From positions 1 through 36,293 of the forward strand of contig CAZNRY010000014.1 in the NCBI GenBank assembly GCA_964575675.1: DNA of 36,293 nucleotides, read 5' to 3'. The position numbers and the translations under genes were made by a program. The notes under the pieces were generated by a model, which was not told the DNA's origin, did no database searches, and worked only from the letters and a program-made list of their open reading frames with translations. Source of the DNA: CAZNRY01 sp964575675 (lineage in GTDB: Bacteria > Eisenbacteria > RBG-16-71-46 > CAIMUX01 > VGJL01). Shown here in pieces: positions 16,359-24,378 of the stretch. Position 1 is the stretch's first letter, and each line of letters starts with the position of its first letter.

Positions 16359-18605
16359 CTAGTGAATGCTCGCGATGATCTCCCGGAATCTCGGATCCCC
16401 CCGAAGGGGATCGAGATCAGGATCGTGGTCGAGGAGCGCACGACTGGAGTACCCTCTGCTCACGGCTGTGGCGAGCTCCTTCAGTGCCGCGTCCTTCTCA
16501 CCCTTTTGCGCGAGCAGGCATGCGAGGTTGTAGTGTACCTGCGCATCGACTTCGCCTGTCGATGTGGCTTTCCGGAGATTCATGATCGCGGCGTCTCTGT
16601 CTCCTGTCTGGATCTGCGCGTATGCAAGCTCAATCCGCGCTGCCAGATGGGTCGAGTCCTTCTCCATGGCCCGCAGCAGCGCGCCGATGGCGTGCTTCGG
16701 CCTCCCCTCGAGCGCGAGGAAATGGCCGAGTTGGTATTCCGGCTCGGCCGTGGCAGGCGCGTGCGCCCGCCCCTGTTGGATCTGGATATAGGCCTGATCG
16801 AACAGTCCGAGAGACCAGAGGACCTTGCCCAGGCGGAGGTAGGCGTTTATGTGATCCGGATAGACCTTGAGCTGGCTCCGGAGGGCATCGATGAGTGAAG
16901 CGTCCTCCTGGAACAGCTTCAAACGCCGGGACGGAGGCGCTCCAATCGTGGCGGCCAGTTCGTACGTTCTCTCCGCCTCCTGCATCTTGCCCGCGGCGAC
17001 CCGCGTCGCGGCGAGTCTCCAGATGCGATCGGCCTCGAACATCGGGTGCCCGGAGAGGCTCTCGAAACGGGTGATCAGGACGTCATACCTTGAGAAAAAG
17101 AGAAGGTGCTCGGCGTAGAGCCCCTCCAGTTCGACGAGATCGGGTCGAACCTTCAAGATCGCATCGAGCCGCTCGGCGGCCTTTTGCTCCTGTCGTGCCG
17201 ATATCTCGAACATCGACTGCTCGATCTGGAAGAGAACGTTCTGTGGGTAGCGCTGCGTGTAATCGGCGATGAGGGTCCGCGCATTGGGATTGAAGCGTGT
17301 CGACGTCGGGCGGGCGTCAAGAAGCAGGCGAATCTCATTGTCCTCGGCTCCGAAGAGGGAATCGGGGGCCGTCGATGCCCGCGGGCCGGTGCGGGGGATC
17401 TTGTACTCGCCGGCAAGCGCGGCGAGGAGCTTCGGCCTTTCCTTCTCGCCCGCGCCCGCCCCACCGATCCCAACGGTTCGGGCCGCCATCCTTTCGCCGT
17501 AGACGAGGACTTTCGCCCCTTGTCCCCTGGCGGCGTAGCGCGGTTCCCATCCGAGGGTTCGCTTCAGATCGGCTTCGTGGAAGAGGACACGCGCGGGAAG
17601 CGGCGCTCCGCCAAGGTACGGCACCAAAGAGATTCCATCGCCACCCTTGGGGGCCTTCACTCCAGCCATCTCGAGAATGGTTGGCAGGAGGTCAACTGTG
17701 CTGACCCAACCGTCCGTGACCGACATCTCGCGCCTGGTGGGGCCCGACCCCTCCGGGAATAGCATCACACAGGGGACCCGGAGGGTTTCCTCCGTGAGAT
17801 CGAGACCATGTCCGGGGAGTGGGATCTCGCCGCTTGGATCATTGGCCAGCGGCCATCCCGGCACGGCCTCACCGTGAGTTCCTACAACGACGAGCAGTGT
17901 CTTCGACAGCAGGCCGAGTTCCTGCAGCCCCCCGCGCATCCTCCCCACCTGGATGTCGATGGCGCGCGCTCGCGCAATGTACTCGGCGGAGTCCGCCGCC
18001 CCGCTCCCGAGATATCGTTCCCAGAGTGGGTGCTCGGCGGAGAACGTGAATCCCGCCCACGCAAAACAACGCTCCTCCGGGTTCTCTCGCAGATACGCAA
18101 GCACGCTATCCACCCGAGCGCTGTCGGATAACCCCGGGGAAGCAAGAAGGTAGTCGGTGAATCCGGTCGTCAACCCGCTCCGGGCATGGTCGAGGTAGTC
18201 GACGGGGAACCCTGCCACCTTCCATCCGCCTGCCGAGAGGTGCGACGCGAGGGTTTCGAACCTTGGGTCGAGGGGGGCGCGGAATTCATCCTGAACACCA
18301 CTGTGGTGTGGATAGAGTCCTGTCAACAGGCTCACGGTGGCGGGGAACGTCATGGCTGATGGGGTCGTTGCGTTGCCGAGGAACGCGCCATCTCGCGCCA
18401 AGGCGGCCAGCTCGGGCAGGTCACCCCGCGCGGGGAGATCGGCCCTGGCGCCGTCCAGCGTGATCAGCAGAATCGTGTGGGGGGACGAATCCCCCCGTAT
18501 TGGCGCCGCAGCGGGGGCCGGGCCTGCCAACACGAAGCAGAGGGTCAAAGGGAAAAGCGGCACGAGACTCGAGAGCCTCATGCCGCTTCGCCATGCTTGG
18601 TGCAT
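16359..18605 (-). CDS. Exported sulfatase/phosphodiesterase-fold protein with C-terminal TPR domain
   Basis: Alkaline-phosphatase-superfamily enzyme of about 748 aa. A signal peptide (MRLSSLVPLFPLTLCFVLAG..) leads into the catalytic domain, with metal-binding LDGARAD (about residues 50-56) and SLLTGLYPHHSGV. The C-x-P-x-R formylglycine motif of true sulfatases is replaced by TFPAT, so Thr about 86 would be the nucleophile, as in nucleotide phosphodiesterases and phosphotransferases. HGE and PGHGLDLTEE supply further metal ligands. From about residue 590 onward there are TPR-like helical repeats (INAYLRLGKVLW, EPEYQLGHFLA, LAARIELAYAQ, VHYNLACLLA). An ATG at 18605 and one at 18581 are both possible; the second places the signal peptide at the very N-terminus. 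It starts about 18 bp after the Cys-rich secreted gene and is probably cotranscribed. The substrate is unknown. Confidence 0.82.
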   Translation of the reverse strand: MHQAWRSGMRLSSLVPLFPLTLCFVLAGPAPAAAPIRGDSSPHTILLITLDGARADLPARGDLPELAALARDGAFLGNATTPSAMTFPATVSLLTGLYPHHSGVQDEFRAPLDPRFETLASHLSAGGWKVAGFPVDYLDHARSGLTTGFTDYLLASPGLSDSARVDSVLAYLRENPEERCFAWAGFTFSAEHPLWERYLGSGAADSAEYIARARAIDIQVGRMRGGLQELGLLSKTLLVVVGTHGEAVPGWPLANDPSGEIPLPGHGLDLTEETLRVPCVMLFPEGSGPTRREMSVTDGWVSTVDLLPTILEMAGVKAPKGGDGISLVPYLGGAPLPARVLFHEADLKRTLGWEPRYAARGQGAKVLVYGERMAARTVGIGGAGAGEKERPKLLAALAGEYKIPRTGPRASTAPDSLFGAEDNEIRLLLDARPTSTRFNPNARTLIADYTQRYPQNVLFQIEQSMFEISARQEQKAAERLDAILKVRPDLVELEGLYAEHLLFFSRYDVLITRFESLSGHPMFEADRIWRLAATRVAAGKMQEAERTYELAATIGAPPSRRLKLFQEDASLIDALRSQLKVYPDHINAYLRLGKVLWSLGLFDQAYIQIQQGRAHAPATAEPEYQLGHFLALEGRPKHAIGALLRAMEKDSTHLAARIELAYAQIQTGDRDAAIMNLRKATSTGEVDAQVHYNLACLLAQKGEKDAALKELATAVSRGYSSRALLDHDPDLDPLRGDPRFREIIASIH

Positions 18606-18623
18606 CAAACTACGAAACCGCGA

Positions 18624-19274
18624 CTACCTGTAGAGACCCTTCACCGAGCCCCAAGTCGTGGACTCGGTTGCGGTCGGTGCGCACTCGTCTACGTAGATGC
18701 CGAACAGGAAGTCGACGACTCCCGCAGTCGACACGATCTGGGAGCACTCCTCAGGAGTGACGCTGTAGTCGACGATATGGCCACAGCCGAGGGCATTCGT
18801 AGTGTCAAAATAAATATCCGGGTAGCAGTCGTTGGGAGCGTAGCAGCTCATCGGCCGGATGGCGACGATGACGTCCCCGGTCACGTTGCAGTTGTAGGCG
18901 CACACATCAACGATTTCCTGGACCGGAGCGCTGTATGCGTCGGCCGCCCAGAGCGAGCCGAAATCGCACATCTGGGTACAGGTCACCCGATCGTAAACCA
19001 CGACGTGGTACTCATAGGGACCAACAAGCGTGTACCAACCGAAGTGAACGAAGTCGAGGTAGCTGAGCGGGCCACCGACACCCACGTCGTAGGCGTTACC
19101 GTAAGCGGCGGTGTTGAGCTCATAGAACGCGTTCTCGCCCGTCACGCCGTTGCAGTAGTAGGCGGTGCGAGCGGTGAACGCGAAGGGCGGCGGCGTCCCC
19201 TTCATCTGAAGGTCCATCGCTGCAGCGCTGCCAACGATCGAGACCGCAAGAAGTGCCAACAGTACCAACCTCAT
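18624..19274 (-). CDS. Secreted cysteine-rich protein of unknown function
   Basis: I do not recognise the family. The 216-aa product begins with a clear signal peptide (MRLVLLALLAVSIVGSAAA). The mature part is rich in Tyr, Asp, Val and aromatics, with ten cysteines, an even number that suits disulfide bonds outside the cytoplasm. It looks beta-rich and ends in TTWGSVKGLYR, a short basic-aromatic tail. AAAGGAG precedes the ATG at 19274, and a strong promoter lies about 150 bp upstream. Four 60-bp blocks I counted inside the gene average about 57% G+C, against 72% in a neighbouring block, so its composition differs. It sits just upstream of the TPR phosphodiesterase-like gene, so the two may be used together at the cell surface. 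Confidence 0.8.
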   Translation of the reverse strand: MRLVLLALLAVSIVGSAAAMDLQMKGTPPPFAFTARTAYYCNGVTGENAFYELNTAAYGNAYDVGVGGPLSYLDFVHFGWYTLVGPYEYHVVVYDRVTCTQMCDFGSLWAADAYSAPVQEIVDVCAYNCNVTGDVIVAIRPMSCYAPNDCYPDIYFDTTNALGCGHIVDYSVTPEECSQIVSTAGVVDFLFGIYVDECAPTATESTTWGSVKGLYR

Positions 19275-19422
19275 TGTCTCTGCTCCTTTCCCCTTGTGAA
19301 GCGCTCCGGAGAGACCGATCCGTTACAGCTTTGCGTATCCGGGGCCCTTCACCTGTTGCCCGTCGAGGGAGGCCTTACCCCCGACATGAAGGATGTCTGG
19401 ATGGCCATACATCCATCCCATG
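19275..19422 (-). other. Long (about 148 nt) 5' leader of the Cys-rich secreted gene
   Basis: Between the predicted transcription start (near 19422) and the ATG there is an unusually long untranslated leader. It begins with a GGATGT/ACATCC stem (19391-19396 with 19409-19414). It later contains the stretch GGGCAACAGG and then ATACGCAAAGCTG, which faintly recalls the core of cyclic-di-GMP-I riboswitches. The pairing that defines that class could not be completed, so no riboswitch is called. The rest of the divergent gap (19458-19669) contains an AT-rich patch at 19507-19518 and an isolated TTGACA (19478-19483) with no correctly spaced -10 on the plus strand. Confidence 0.35.
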
Positions 19423-19428
19423 TGGACG

Positions 19429-19457
19429 ATTCTAGCAGGACGCGGCTCCTTCGTCAA
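19429..19457 (-). promoter_or_regulatory. Strong promoter of the Cys-rich secreted protein gene
   Basis: On the minus strand TTGACG (19452-19457), 17 nt and TAGAAT (19429-19434) each match the sigma-70 consensus at 5 of 6 positions with ideal spacing. This is the best promoter in the window. It should start transcription near 19422 and probably drives both the secreted-protein gene and the TPR phosphodiesterase-like gene. Confidence 0.7.
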
Positions 19458-19669
19458 GCGTGCAACTCGTTGCCATTTTGACAATTCCTGGCTTCGGTCA
19501 TTTGGGAATAAATATAGTCATTTTCGACGCGTATTCCCCGCTCCCGTCACCACCGCAATCTCTTGGAAGTCGGAGTGTTACGGAGGGATGCCCCCGCCCT
19601 CGCCATCGCTGGTACCATGGCCATTCGGGCGCCTGCGGGAATCCACCTGCGGCCGAGGAGGAATCGTCG

Positions 19670-20452
19670 ATGCCGGCCAGATCGAGCACTTCCCATGACT
19701 TGTATCGCCGTCTTGCCCCCGCCTACGAGATGCTCGCCGCGCCCTCCCGAATCCGCGCGGAGGCGGAACTGATCGTGCCGCATCTGGCGGCGATCGGCGC
19801 CGGCCGGGTCCTCGATGCGGGGTGCGCGGTCGGTCTCCATTCTTGCGAGCTGGCGCGCGCCGGCCGCCAGGTCACAGGGATCGATCTCTCCGGGGCGATG
19901 ATCGATGAGGCCCGCGCCCGCGCGTCCAGCCTCGGTCTGCCCGTCCGCTTCCTCAAGCGCGATCTGAAACAGGCCGGCCGGCTCCCGGGCCGGCGCTTCG
20001 ATGCGGTTCTCTGCCTGGGGAACACAATGGCCTCCGCCGCATCGGCCGCAGATCGCGCGCGAACCCTGAGGGCGTTCCGCGATGCGCTTCGTCCCGGAGG
20101 TCTCTTGCTCCTCCAGCTACGAGATCTCGCAGCGGTCCGTCTCAAGGGGCACGTCTTCCCCGTGCGGAGCCACCGCCGCGGGGAAGAGGAATGGATACTC
20201 CTTCGCCGGCAGGAGCCTGACCGGCGGGGGATGCGTTTCCGGTCGAGCCTCCTCTACCGGTCCGGAGCCGGCGCCGAGTGGGAGCTGACCGAGAGTGAGA
20301 CGGTCCAGCCCATCCTGAGCGCGGCAGTGTGGCGCAAGGAGGTCGGCAGGGCCGGTTTCGTGCGTGTTCTCCTCGCGTCCGATCTCTCCGGAACTCCCCG
20401 GAAGCGTGGCGGCGGGGCGGACCTCATCGTCATCGCCAGGCGCGCCGGCTGA
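19670..20452 (+). CDS. Class I SAM-dependent methyltransferase
   Basis: A 260-aa methyltransferase with a Rossmann fold. Motif I VLDAGCAVG, the acidic-end motif VTGIDLSGAMIDEA and the post-motif FDAVLCLGNTMAS are all readable, followed by LRPGGLLLLQ. The ATG at 19670 was chosen because GAGGAGGAAT precedes it and the domain starts soon after; the longer open frame adds 70 unrelated residues. It is a single gene, divergent from the secreted-protein gene and convergent with the export gene. The substrate cannot be inferred; ubiquinone/menaquinone-type and small-molecule methyltransferases share this architecture. Confidence 0.85.
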   Translation: MPARSSTSHDLYRRLAPAYEMLAAPSRIRAEAELIVPHLAAIGAGRVLDAGCAVGLHSCELARAGRQVTGIDLSGAMIDEARARASSLGLPVRFLKRDLKQAGRLPGRRFDAVLCLGNTMASAASAADRARTLRAFRDALRPGGLLLLQLRDLAAVRLKGHVFPVRSHRRGEEEWILLRRQEPDRRGMRFRSSLLYRSGAGAEWELTESETVQPILSAAVWRKEVGRAGFVRVLLASDLSGTPRKRGGGADLIVIARRAG

Positions 20453-20454
20453 GT

Positions 20455-20470
20455 GGGGGATGGATCTCCC
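20455..20470. terminator. Short hairpin between convergent methyltransferase and wza genes
   Basis: GGGGGAT and ATCTCCC face each other within the 29-bp gap between the two stop codons. The stem is about six pairs including one G-T, and there is no T-run. It is placed where a bidirectional terminator would be expected. Confidence 0.3.
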
Positions 20471-20481
20471 GACAGCAAGAC

Positions 20482-22194
20482 TTACTTCGTCGCGGTGTTG
20501 ATGACGAGGTAGATCGTCGCGAGCTGGGCGACCAGACCGATCGTGTCGGTGAATCTCTTCCAGTAGTCGCGCCGGGGTCTGCGAGGAATCCAGATCGTGT
20601 CCCCCGGGCCGAGCTGCTTGATCTTCCCCTTCTCCGCCCACTCGCCCGTCAAGGCCCTGATGACGGAAACTCTCCCCTTCGACGCGCGCCACGTGTAGCC
20701 GCCCGAGCGCTCGACGTACTGCTCGACCGACATGCGCGGATCGAACGGGATGTTGCCCGGGCGGGCCACCTCGCCGATCACCGTGACGTACGGCTGGATG
20801 CGGGGGACCGTGATCTCGTCTCCCGCCCGCACGTTGATGTCGTACGTCCTGTTGCCGTGGAGAAACAGCGCGACGAAGTCGACCGAGACCACCGGCTGCT
20901 GGGACCTGAGCTTCAGGGAGTAATACTCGAACTCGTCGGCGGTCATCTCGGCCGTCGGGAGCTTGCTCAGCCGCTCGAACTCGGGGTCCTTCGGCAGCTC
21001 CTCGCTCCGCCGAGCGACGTAGGCCTCCCGCAGCGAGGCGAGCTCCGTGAAGCCGCCCGCCATCCGGATCACCTCCGAGAGGGGGAGTGAATCCGCGGGC
21101 AGAGCATGCGTCCCCGGATAGCGCACCTCGCCGTCCACCTGTACGGAGCGGGTGTCGGTCCAGTTCGGCCGCGGCCGGACGAAGAGAAGATCCCGTTCGT
21201 GAAGACGGAAGCGGCGGTCCGCAGACCTCCGGAGGTCGAGGTAGTGCCGGACCGAACGTTGGGGCGACCCGCCGAACGATTCGACATAGGCCGAGTCCAT
21301 GAGGGCGTCTTCCCGCAGGCCGTGGGCGAGCGCGATCGCCACGGCGACCGAGTCGCCCGCGATGATCTCGAAATCGCCGGGCTTCCGGACCGCGCCGCTC
21401 ACCCTAGCCGTTGCCACCATCGGCGGCACGTAGATGCGGTCACCCGCCTCGACGACCGGATCCTGGACGAGGTCGCCGGTCGCCTCGAAGAGCCCGAGAT
21501 CGACGGGAAGCTGCTCTCCGCCCGCCCGGATGAGGCGAATGGCACGGGTCGACGGGGGTTTCGGCTTCTCGACCCCCGGCGGCGTCTCGGGAAGGGATTT
21601 CAATCCGCCCGCGCGGGCGATCACTTCGGATGCGCGGTCGACCGCCGTCACCTGAACCATGCCGACGCGCGCGACCTCTCCGACGACAAACACCCCGAAC
21701 GTTCGTAGCTCGAGGAGGTTGAGTTTCACCGCGGGGCCCTTGTAGTAGCGAGAGAGGACCTCCGTCAATGTGCTCTCCGCGCGCGCCAGCGTCACCCCGG
21801 CAAAGGGAATGGAAGGACCCTCAGGGAGAATCAGGGTTCCTTCCGGCGACAAGCGCAGGACGCGATCGATCAGTGGGCGGGTTTGGATGCGCACAACCAG
21901 AAGGTCGCCCGGGCCCAGCCGGTACCGGCTCGGGTCGATCGGGCCTTCGAGGGAACGGCCGGGGAAGGCGATGTCTGCCGGCGCAGAAGATGAGGCCGCG
22001 TTGGTGGCCGACCCGCTCGTTGCGGTGGGACCGGCGCCCGAGGCTCCCTGTTGGGCCCCTCGGGCGGGCGAGATCGTGCCCACCGCCATCGAGAGCACTT
22101 GAAAAATGAAGAGCGGCAAGAGGAGGGTCGCGGGACGAAGCCCGGCTGCGACGTGTGCCGCGATTCTCGCGGTCGGGCATTGACGGTTAGACAT
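20482..22194 (-). CDS. wza: Polysaccharide export protein, Wza-like, with several SLBB domains
   Basis: Outer-membrane export channel subunit for capsule or exopolysaccharide, 570 aa. A signal peptide (hydrophobic core about residues 28-45) is followed by a poly_export domain beginning near SRYRLGPGDLLVVRI. Several SLBB units follow, marked by VVGEVARVGMV, VSGAVRKPGDF, VDGEVRYPGTH and VIGEVARPGNI. The C-terminal hydrophobic stretch VAQLATIYLVINTA could be the membrane-spanning helix seen in Wza. No lipobox cysteine is found at the end of the signal peptide, so unlike E. coli Wza it does not look like a lipoprotein. The ATG at 22194 has GGAGG about 6 nt upstream and overlaps the preceding glycosyltransferase gene by 8 bp. 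It is the last gene of the operon. Confidence 0.9.
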   Translation of the reverse strand: MSNRQCPTARIAAHVAAGLRPATLLLPLFIFQVLSMAVGTISPARGAQQGASGAGPTATSGSATNAASSSAPADIAFPGRSLEGPIDPSRYRLGPGDLLVVRIQTRPLIDRVLRLSPEGTLILPEGPSIPFAGVTLARAESTLTEVLSRYYKGPAVKLNLLELRTFGVFVVGEVARVGMVQVTAVDRASEVIARAGGLKSLPETPPGVEKPKPPSTRAIRLIRAGGEQLPVDLGLFEATGDLVQDPVVEAGDRIYVPPMVATARVSGAVRKPGDFEIIAGDSVAVAIALAHGLREDALMDSAYVESFGGSPQRSVRHYLDLRRSADRRFRLHERDLLFVRPRPNWTDTRSVQVDGEVRYPGTHALPADSLPLSEVIRMAGGFTELASLREAYVARRSEELPKDPEFERLSKLPTAEMTADEFEYYSLKLRSQQPVVSVDFVALFLHGNRTYDINVRAGDEITVPRIQPYVTVIGEVARPGNIPFDPRMSVEQYVERSGGYTWRASKGRVSVIRALTGEWAEKGKIKQLGPGDTIWIPRRPRRDYWKRFTDTIGLVAQLATIYLVINTATK

Positions 22195-23137
22195 GGTCAT
22201 CCTCCGGAAGTTCGAGCTCCCCATCCAATCCATCCGCTTTCTCCCACACCTTCAAGGTCTCGAGAAATCCGTAAACTCCGAGCATCGCGCTCGTGGCGAT
22301 CCCGACCCTTCCCTCGCGCCACCCCCCAAGCCGGAAGAACGACCAGAGGAACAGGCGCACCCCGGACCATAGAAGCCGCAACCCCGATGGGTGGGCCGCC
22401 TTGCGGCCGAAGCTGCTGACGCCGGGAGACTCGCCCGAAAGAATCCGGTCGGCGTCGAGGCTCGTCCAGCGATTCGTCTTCGACACGAACTCGGCAATCA
22501 TCGGATAGGGAAAATGGTAGATCACACCCTCGAGTTCTCCCACGGTGCCCTCGATGTCAGGTCTCTCATGGATCGCGCGCAGCGGGTAGCGGGCCCGCCC
22601 GGCCCGGAAGACACGGATCTGCTTCGACTGTGCTCCCCAGTACCCATGCCTCAGCCAGCGACCGAGCATCGCGATTCGGAACGGGACGGAAAAGGCCCCA
22701 TGCCGGGTTCCGGTGATTTTCGACCGGATCTCGCGGCCCAGGGTCGCGGACGCGCGCTCATCGGCGTCGAGATGGATCAACCAGCCTTCCGAGATCAGTC
22801 TGAAGCCGAAGTTCAGGTTGTCGTGGTTTGGATCGGTTCCCGGCGGGACGCCTCGACCAATCACCCATTCGGTGTATCCGCGGGCGATCGCCGCCGTTCG
22901 ATCGCTGCTCTCGTTGTCGATCACGAGGATCCGATCCGCCCAAAGAACACTCCGCAGGCATCCCTCGATCCGCTTCTCCTCGTTCTTGGCGACAACGATC
23001 GCCGTGACCGTGTTGGCGCCGTGAGCCGGCCCGGCTGGAAGAGGATCTCGGCGCGCCGGGTCGGTCGGAAGGGAAGATCCCGGTCCGGTCGACTCGGACG
23101 GAGACGTCCCCCCTAGCCCTTGCGATTCCACGCCCAC
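22187..23137 (-). CDS. Glycosyltransferase family 2 (WaaE/KdtX-like)
   Basis: Cytoplasmic inverting glycosyltransferase, 316 aa, for assembly of the repeat unit or a core sugar. The GT-A fold is marked by VTAIVVAKNEEKRIEGCLRS, VIDNESSDRT and HLDADE, the metal-binding DxD. A GAFSVPF..LGRWLRHGYW region follows, as in the WaaE group of lipopolysaccharide-core glucosyltransferases. The GTG at 23137 is preferred because GGAGG lies 7 nt upstream. It overlaps the preceding GT4 gene by 25 bp. The first 40 residues are Pro/Gly/Ser-rich and outside the fold. Confidence 0.85.
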   Translation of the reverse strand: MGVESQGLGGTSPSESTGPGSSLPTDPARRDPLPAGPAHGANTVTAIVVAKNEEKRIEGCLRSVLWADRILVIDNESSDRTAAIARGYTEWVIGRGVPPGTDPNHDNLNFGFRLISEGWLIHLDADERASATLGREIRSKITGTRHGAFSVPFRIAMLGRWLRHGYWGAQSKQIRVFRAGRARYPLRAIHERPDIEGTVGELEGVIYHFPYPMIAEFVSKTNRWTSLDADRILSGESPGVSSFGRKAAHPSGLRLLWSGVRLFLWSFFRLGGWREGRVGIATSAMLGVYGFLETLKVWEKADGLDGELELPEDDHV

Positions 23138-24378
23138 CGATATGCCTCCAGGGTCGCATCAACGGACCGATCAAGTGTGAAACTCTGCGCCCATCGCTCA
23201 CGACCGGCGCGACCCAGAGCTTGCCGCTTCCCGGGATCATCCGCAAGTTCGAGGAGGGCGCGCGCCAGGCCCGAAGGATCGGCCGGTTCCGCGAGAATCC
23301 CGGTCTTTCCTTCCAGGACGATCTCCGGAATGCCGCCGGTTCGCGTCGCGACGATCGGAACCCCGGCCGACATCGCCTCGAGCAGAACGATCCCGAACGC
23401 CTCATGCCGGGAGGGCAGCACGAAGATGTCCGAGGCGGTCAGAAGACGGCCCACATCGCGGCGGAAGCCGAGCAGTCGGACACGCTCTCCGAGGCCGCTT
23501 TGCGCAACGCGCCGCTTCAGGTCGCCCTCGAGCTCGCCTGTTCCCGCGATCAGCAGAACGATCTGTCCTTGATCCATGGACGAGGGGCTCGCGAAGCGGT
23601 CTGCCGCGCCATGGTCCGCCGCCACGGGCGGTCGCGCGCCCGGCGTTCCGGGTGATCTTCCCCCCCTCGGGGACGGATCGGTGGCCGCCAGCCCCGCAAA
23701 GGCCTCCCACAGATCGAGGATCCCCTTCGTCGCGTCGAGGCGCCCGACGAAGAGAACGGCTCGGTCGGCGCCATCAATCGCCAGCTCGCGGCGGACGTCC
23801 TCGCGTGTCGCGGGGGGAAGGGTCGAGACGGAGGAGCGGATCCCGTGGGGAATGACCCGAATTCTCCCGGCGGGATAGCGATGGTGTGCGCCCACGGCTT
23901 CGGCGATCGCGCGGCTCGGCGCGATGTACAGGTCGGTGCGGCGCGCTCCGATCCGCTCGATCCAGAGCCGTGGCGCCTCCCGCGCATAGATCGGACGGAG
24001 CAGGTGCCCATGCTCCGTGGCGACAACCGCTCGTTCCGTGGAAGCGGGCAGGAGCGCGCGCAGCCAGGGGCTCGAAACGTGATCGTGAAGAAGGCGCGGG
24101 CGAAGCGCGCGCAGAGCCGATGCCACGCGGATCGGACCCCGGGGATCGCTTCCGCGCGCGAGGAAACACGACCGATGGGGAATCCGGAGTCGGTCGAGGC
24201 CGGCCGCGGCGCCCGTGTCGCTCGAAAGATAGAGGATCCCGGTCCGGAGCCCTCTCTCCTGAAGCCCTTCCGCGAGATCGAGGACCTGCCTCTCGGCGCC
24301 GCCCCCCGCGCCTTGCCAGAGAACGTGCAGGACATCCAACGGTTGCCCGGGAGCTTCTTCCGTGGGGAGGCGGCCCAT
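23113..24378 (-). CDS. Glycosyltransferase family 4
   Basis: Retaining GT-B glycosyltransferase, 421 aa. The N-terminal domain begins VLHVLWQGAGGGAERQVLDLA, where the glycine-rich loop and acceptor site sit. The C-terminal nucleotide-sugar domain has LFVGRLDATKGI, IAGTGELEG and the EX7E motif HEAFGIVLLEA. About 35 Pro/Gly/Arg-rich residues inserted between the GRLDATKG strand and the next beta strand are unusual. The start at 24378 shares one base with the stop of the flippase gene (TGATG), and the upstream open frame is Arg-rich non-homologous sequence. It belongs to the polysaccharide operon. Confidence 0.88.
   Translation of the reverse strand: MGRLPTEEAPGQPLDVLHVLWQGAGGGAERQVLDLAEGLQERGLRTGILYLSSDTGAAAGLDRLRIPHRSCFLARGSDPRGPIRVASALRALRPRLLHDHVSSPWLRALLPASTERAVVATEHGHLLRPIYAREAPRLWIERIGARRTDLYIAPSRAIAEAVGAHHRYPAGRIRVIPHGIRSSVSTLPPATREDVRRELAIDGADRAVLFVGRLDATKGILDLWEAFAGLAATDPSPRGGRSPGTPGARPPVAADHGAADRFASPSSMDQGQIVLLIAGTGELEGDLKRRVAQSGLGERVRLLGFRRDVGRLLTASDIFVLPSRHEAFGIVLLEAMSAGVPIVATRTGGIPEIVLEGKTGILAEPADPSGLARALLELADDPGKRQALGRAGRERWAQSFTLDRSVDATLEAYRWAWNRKG

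Noticed and set aside
19275..19422. Definite cyclic-di-GMP-I riboswitch
   Set aside because: Only isolated stretches (GGGCAA, ACGCAAAGC) resemble the core. The paired helices and GNRA-closed stem could not be built, so only a low-confidence leader is reported.
19478..19518. TTGACA followed by an AT-rich TATAG patch as a plus-strand promoter for the methyltransferase
   Set aside because: The spacing between TTGACA and the nearest plausible -10 (TATAGT) is 29 nt, far from 16-18 nt.
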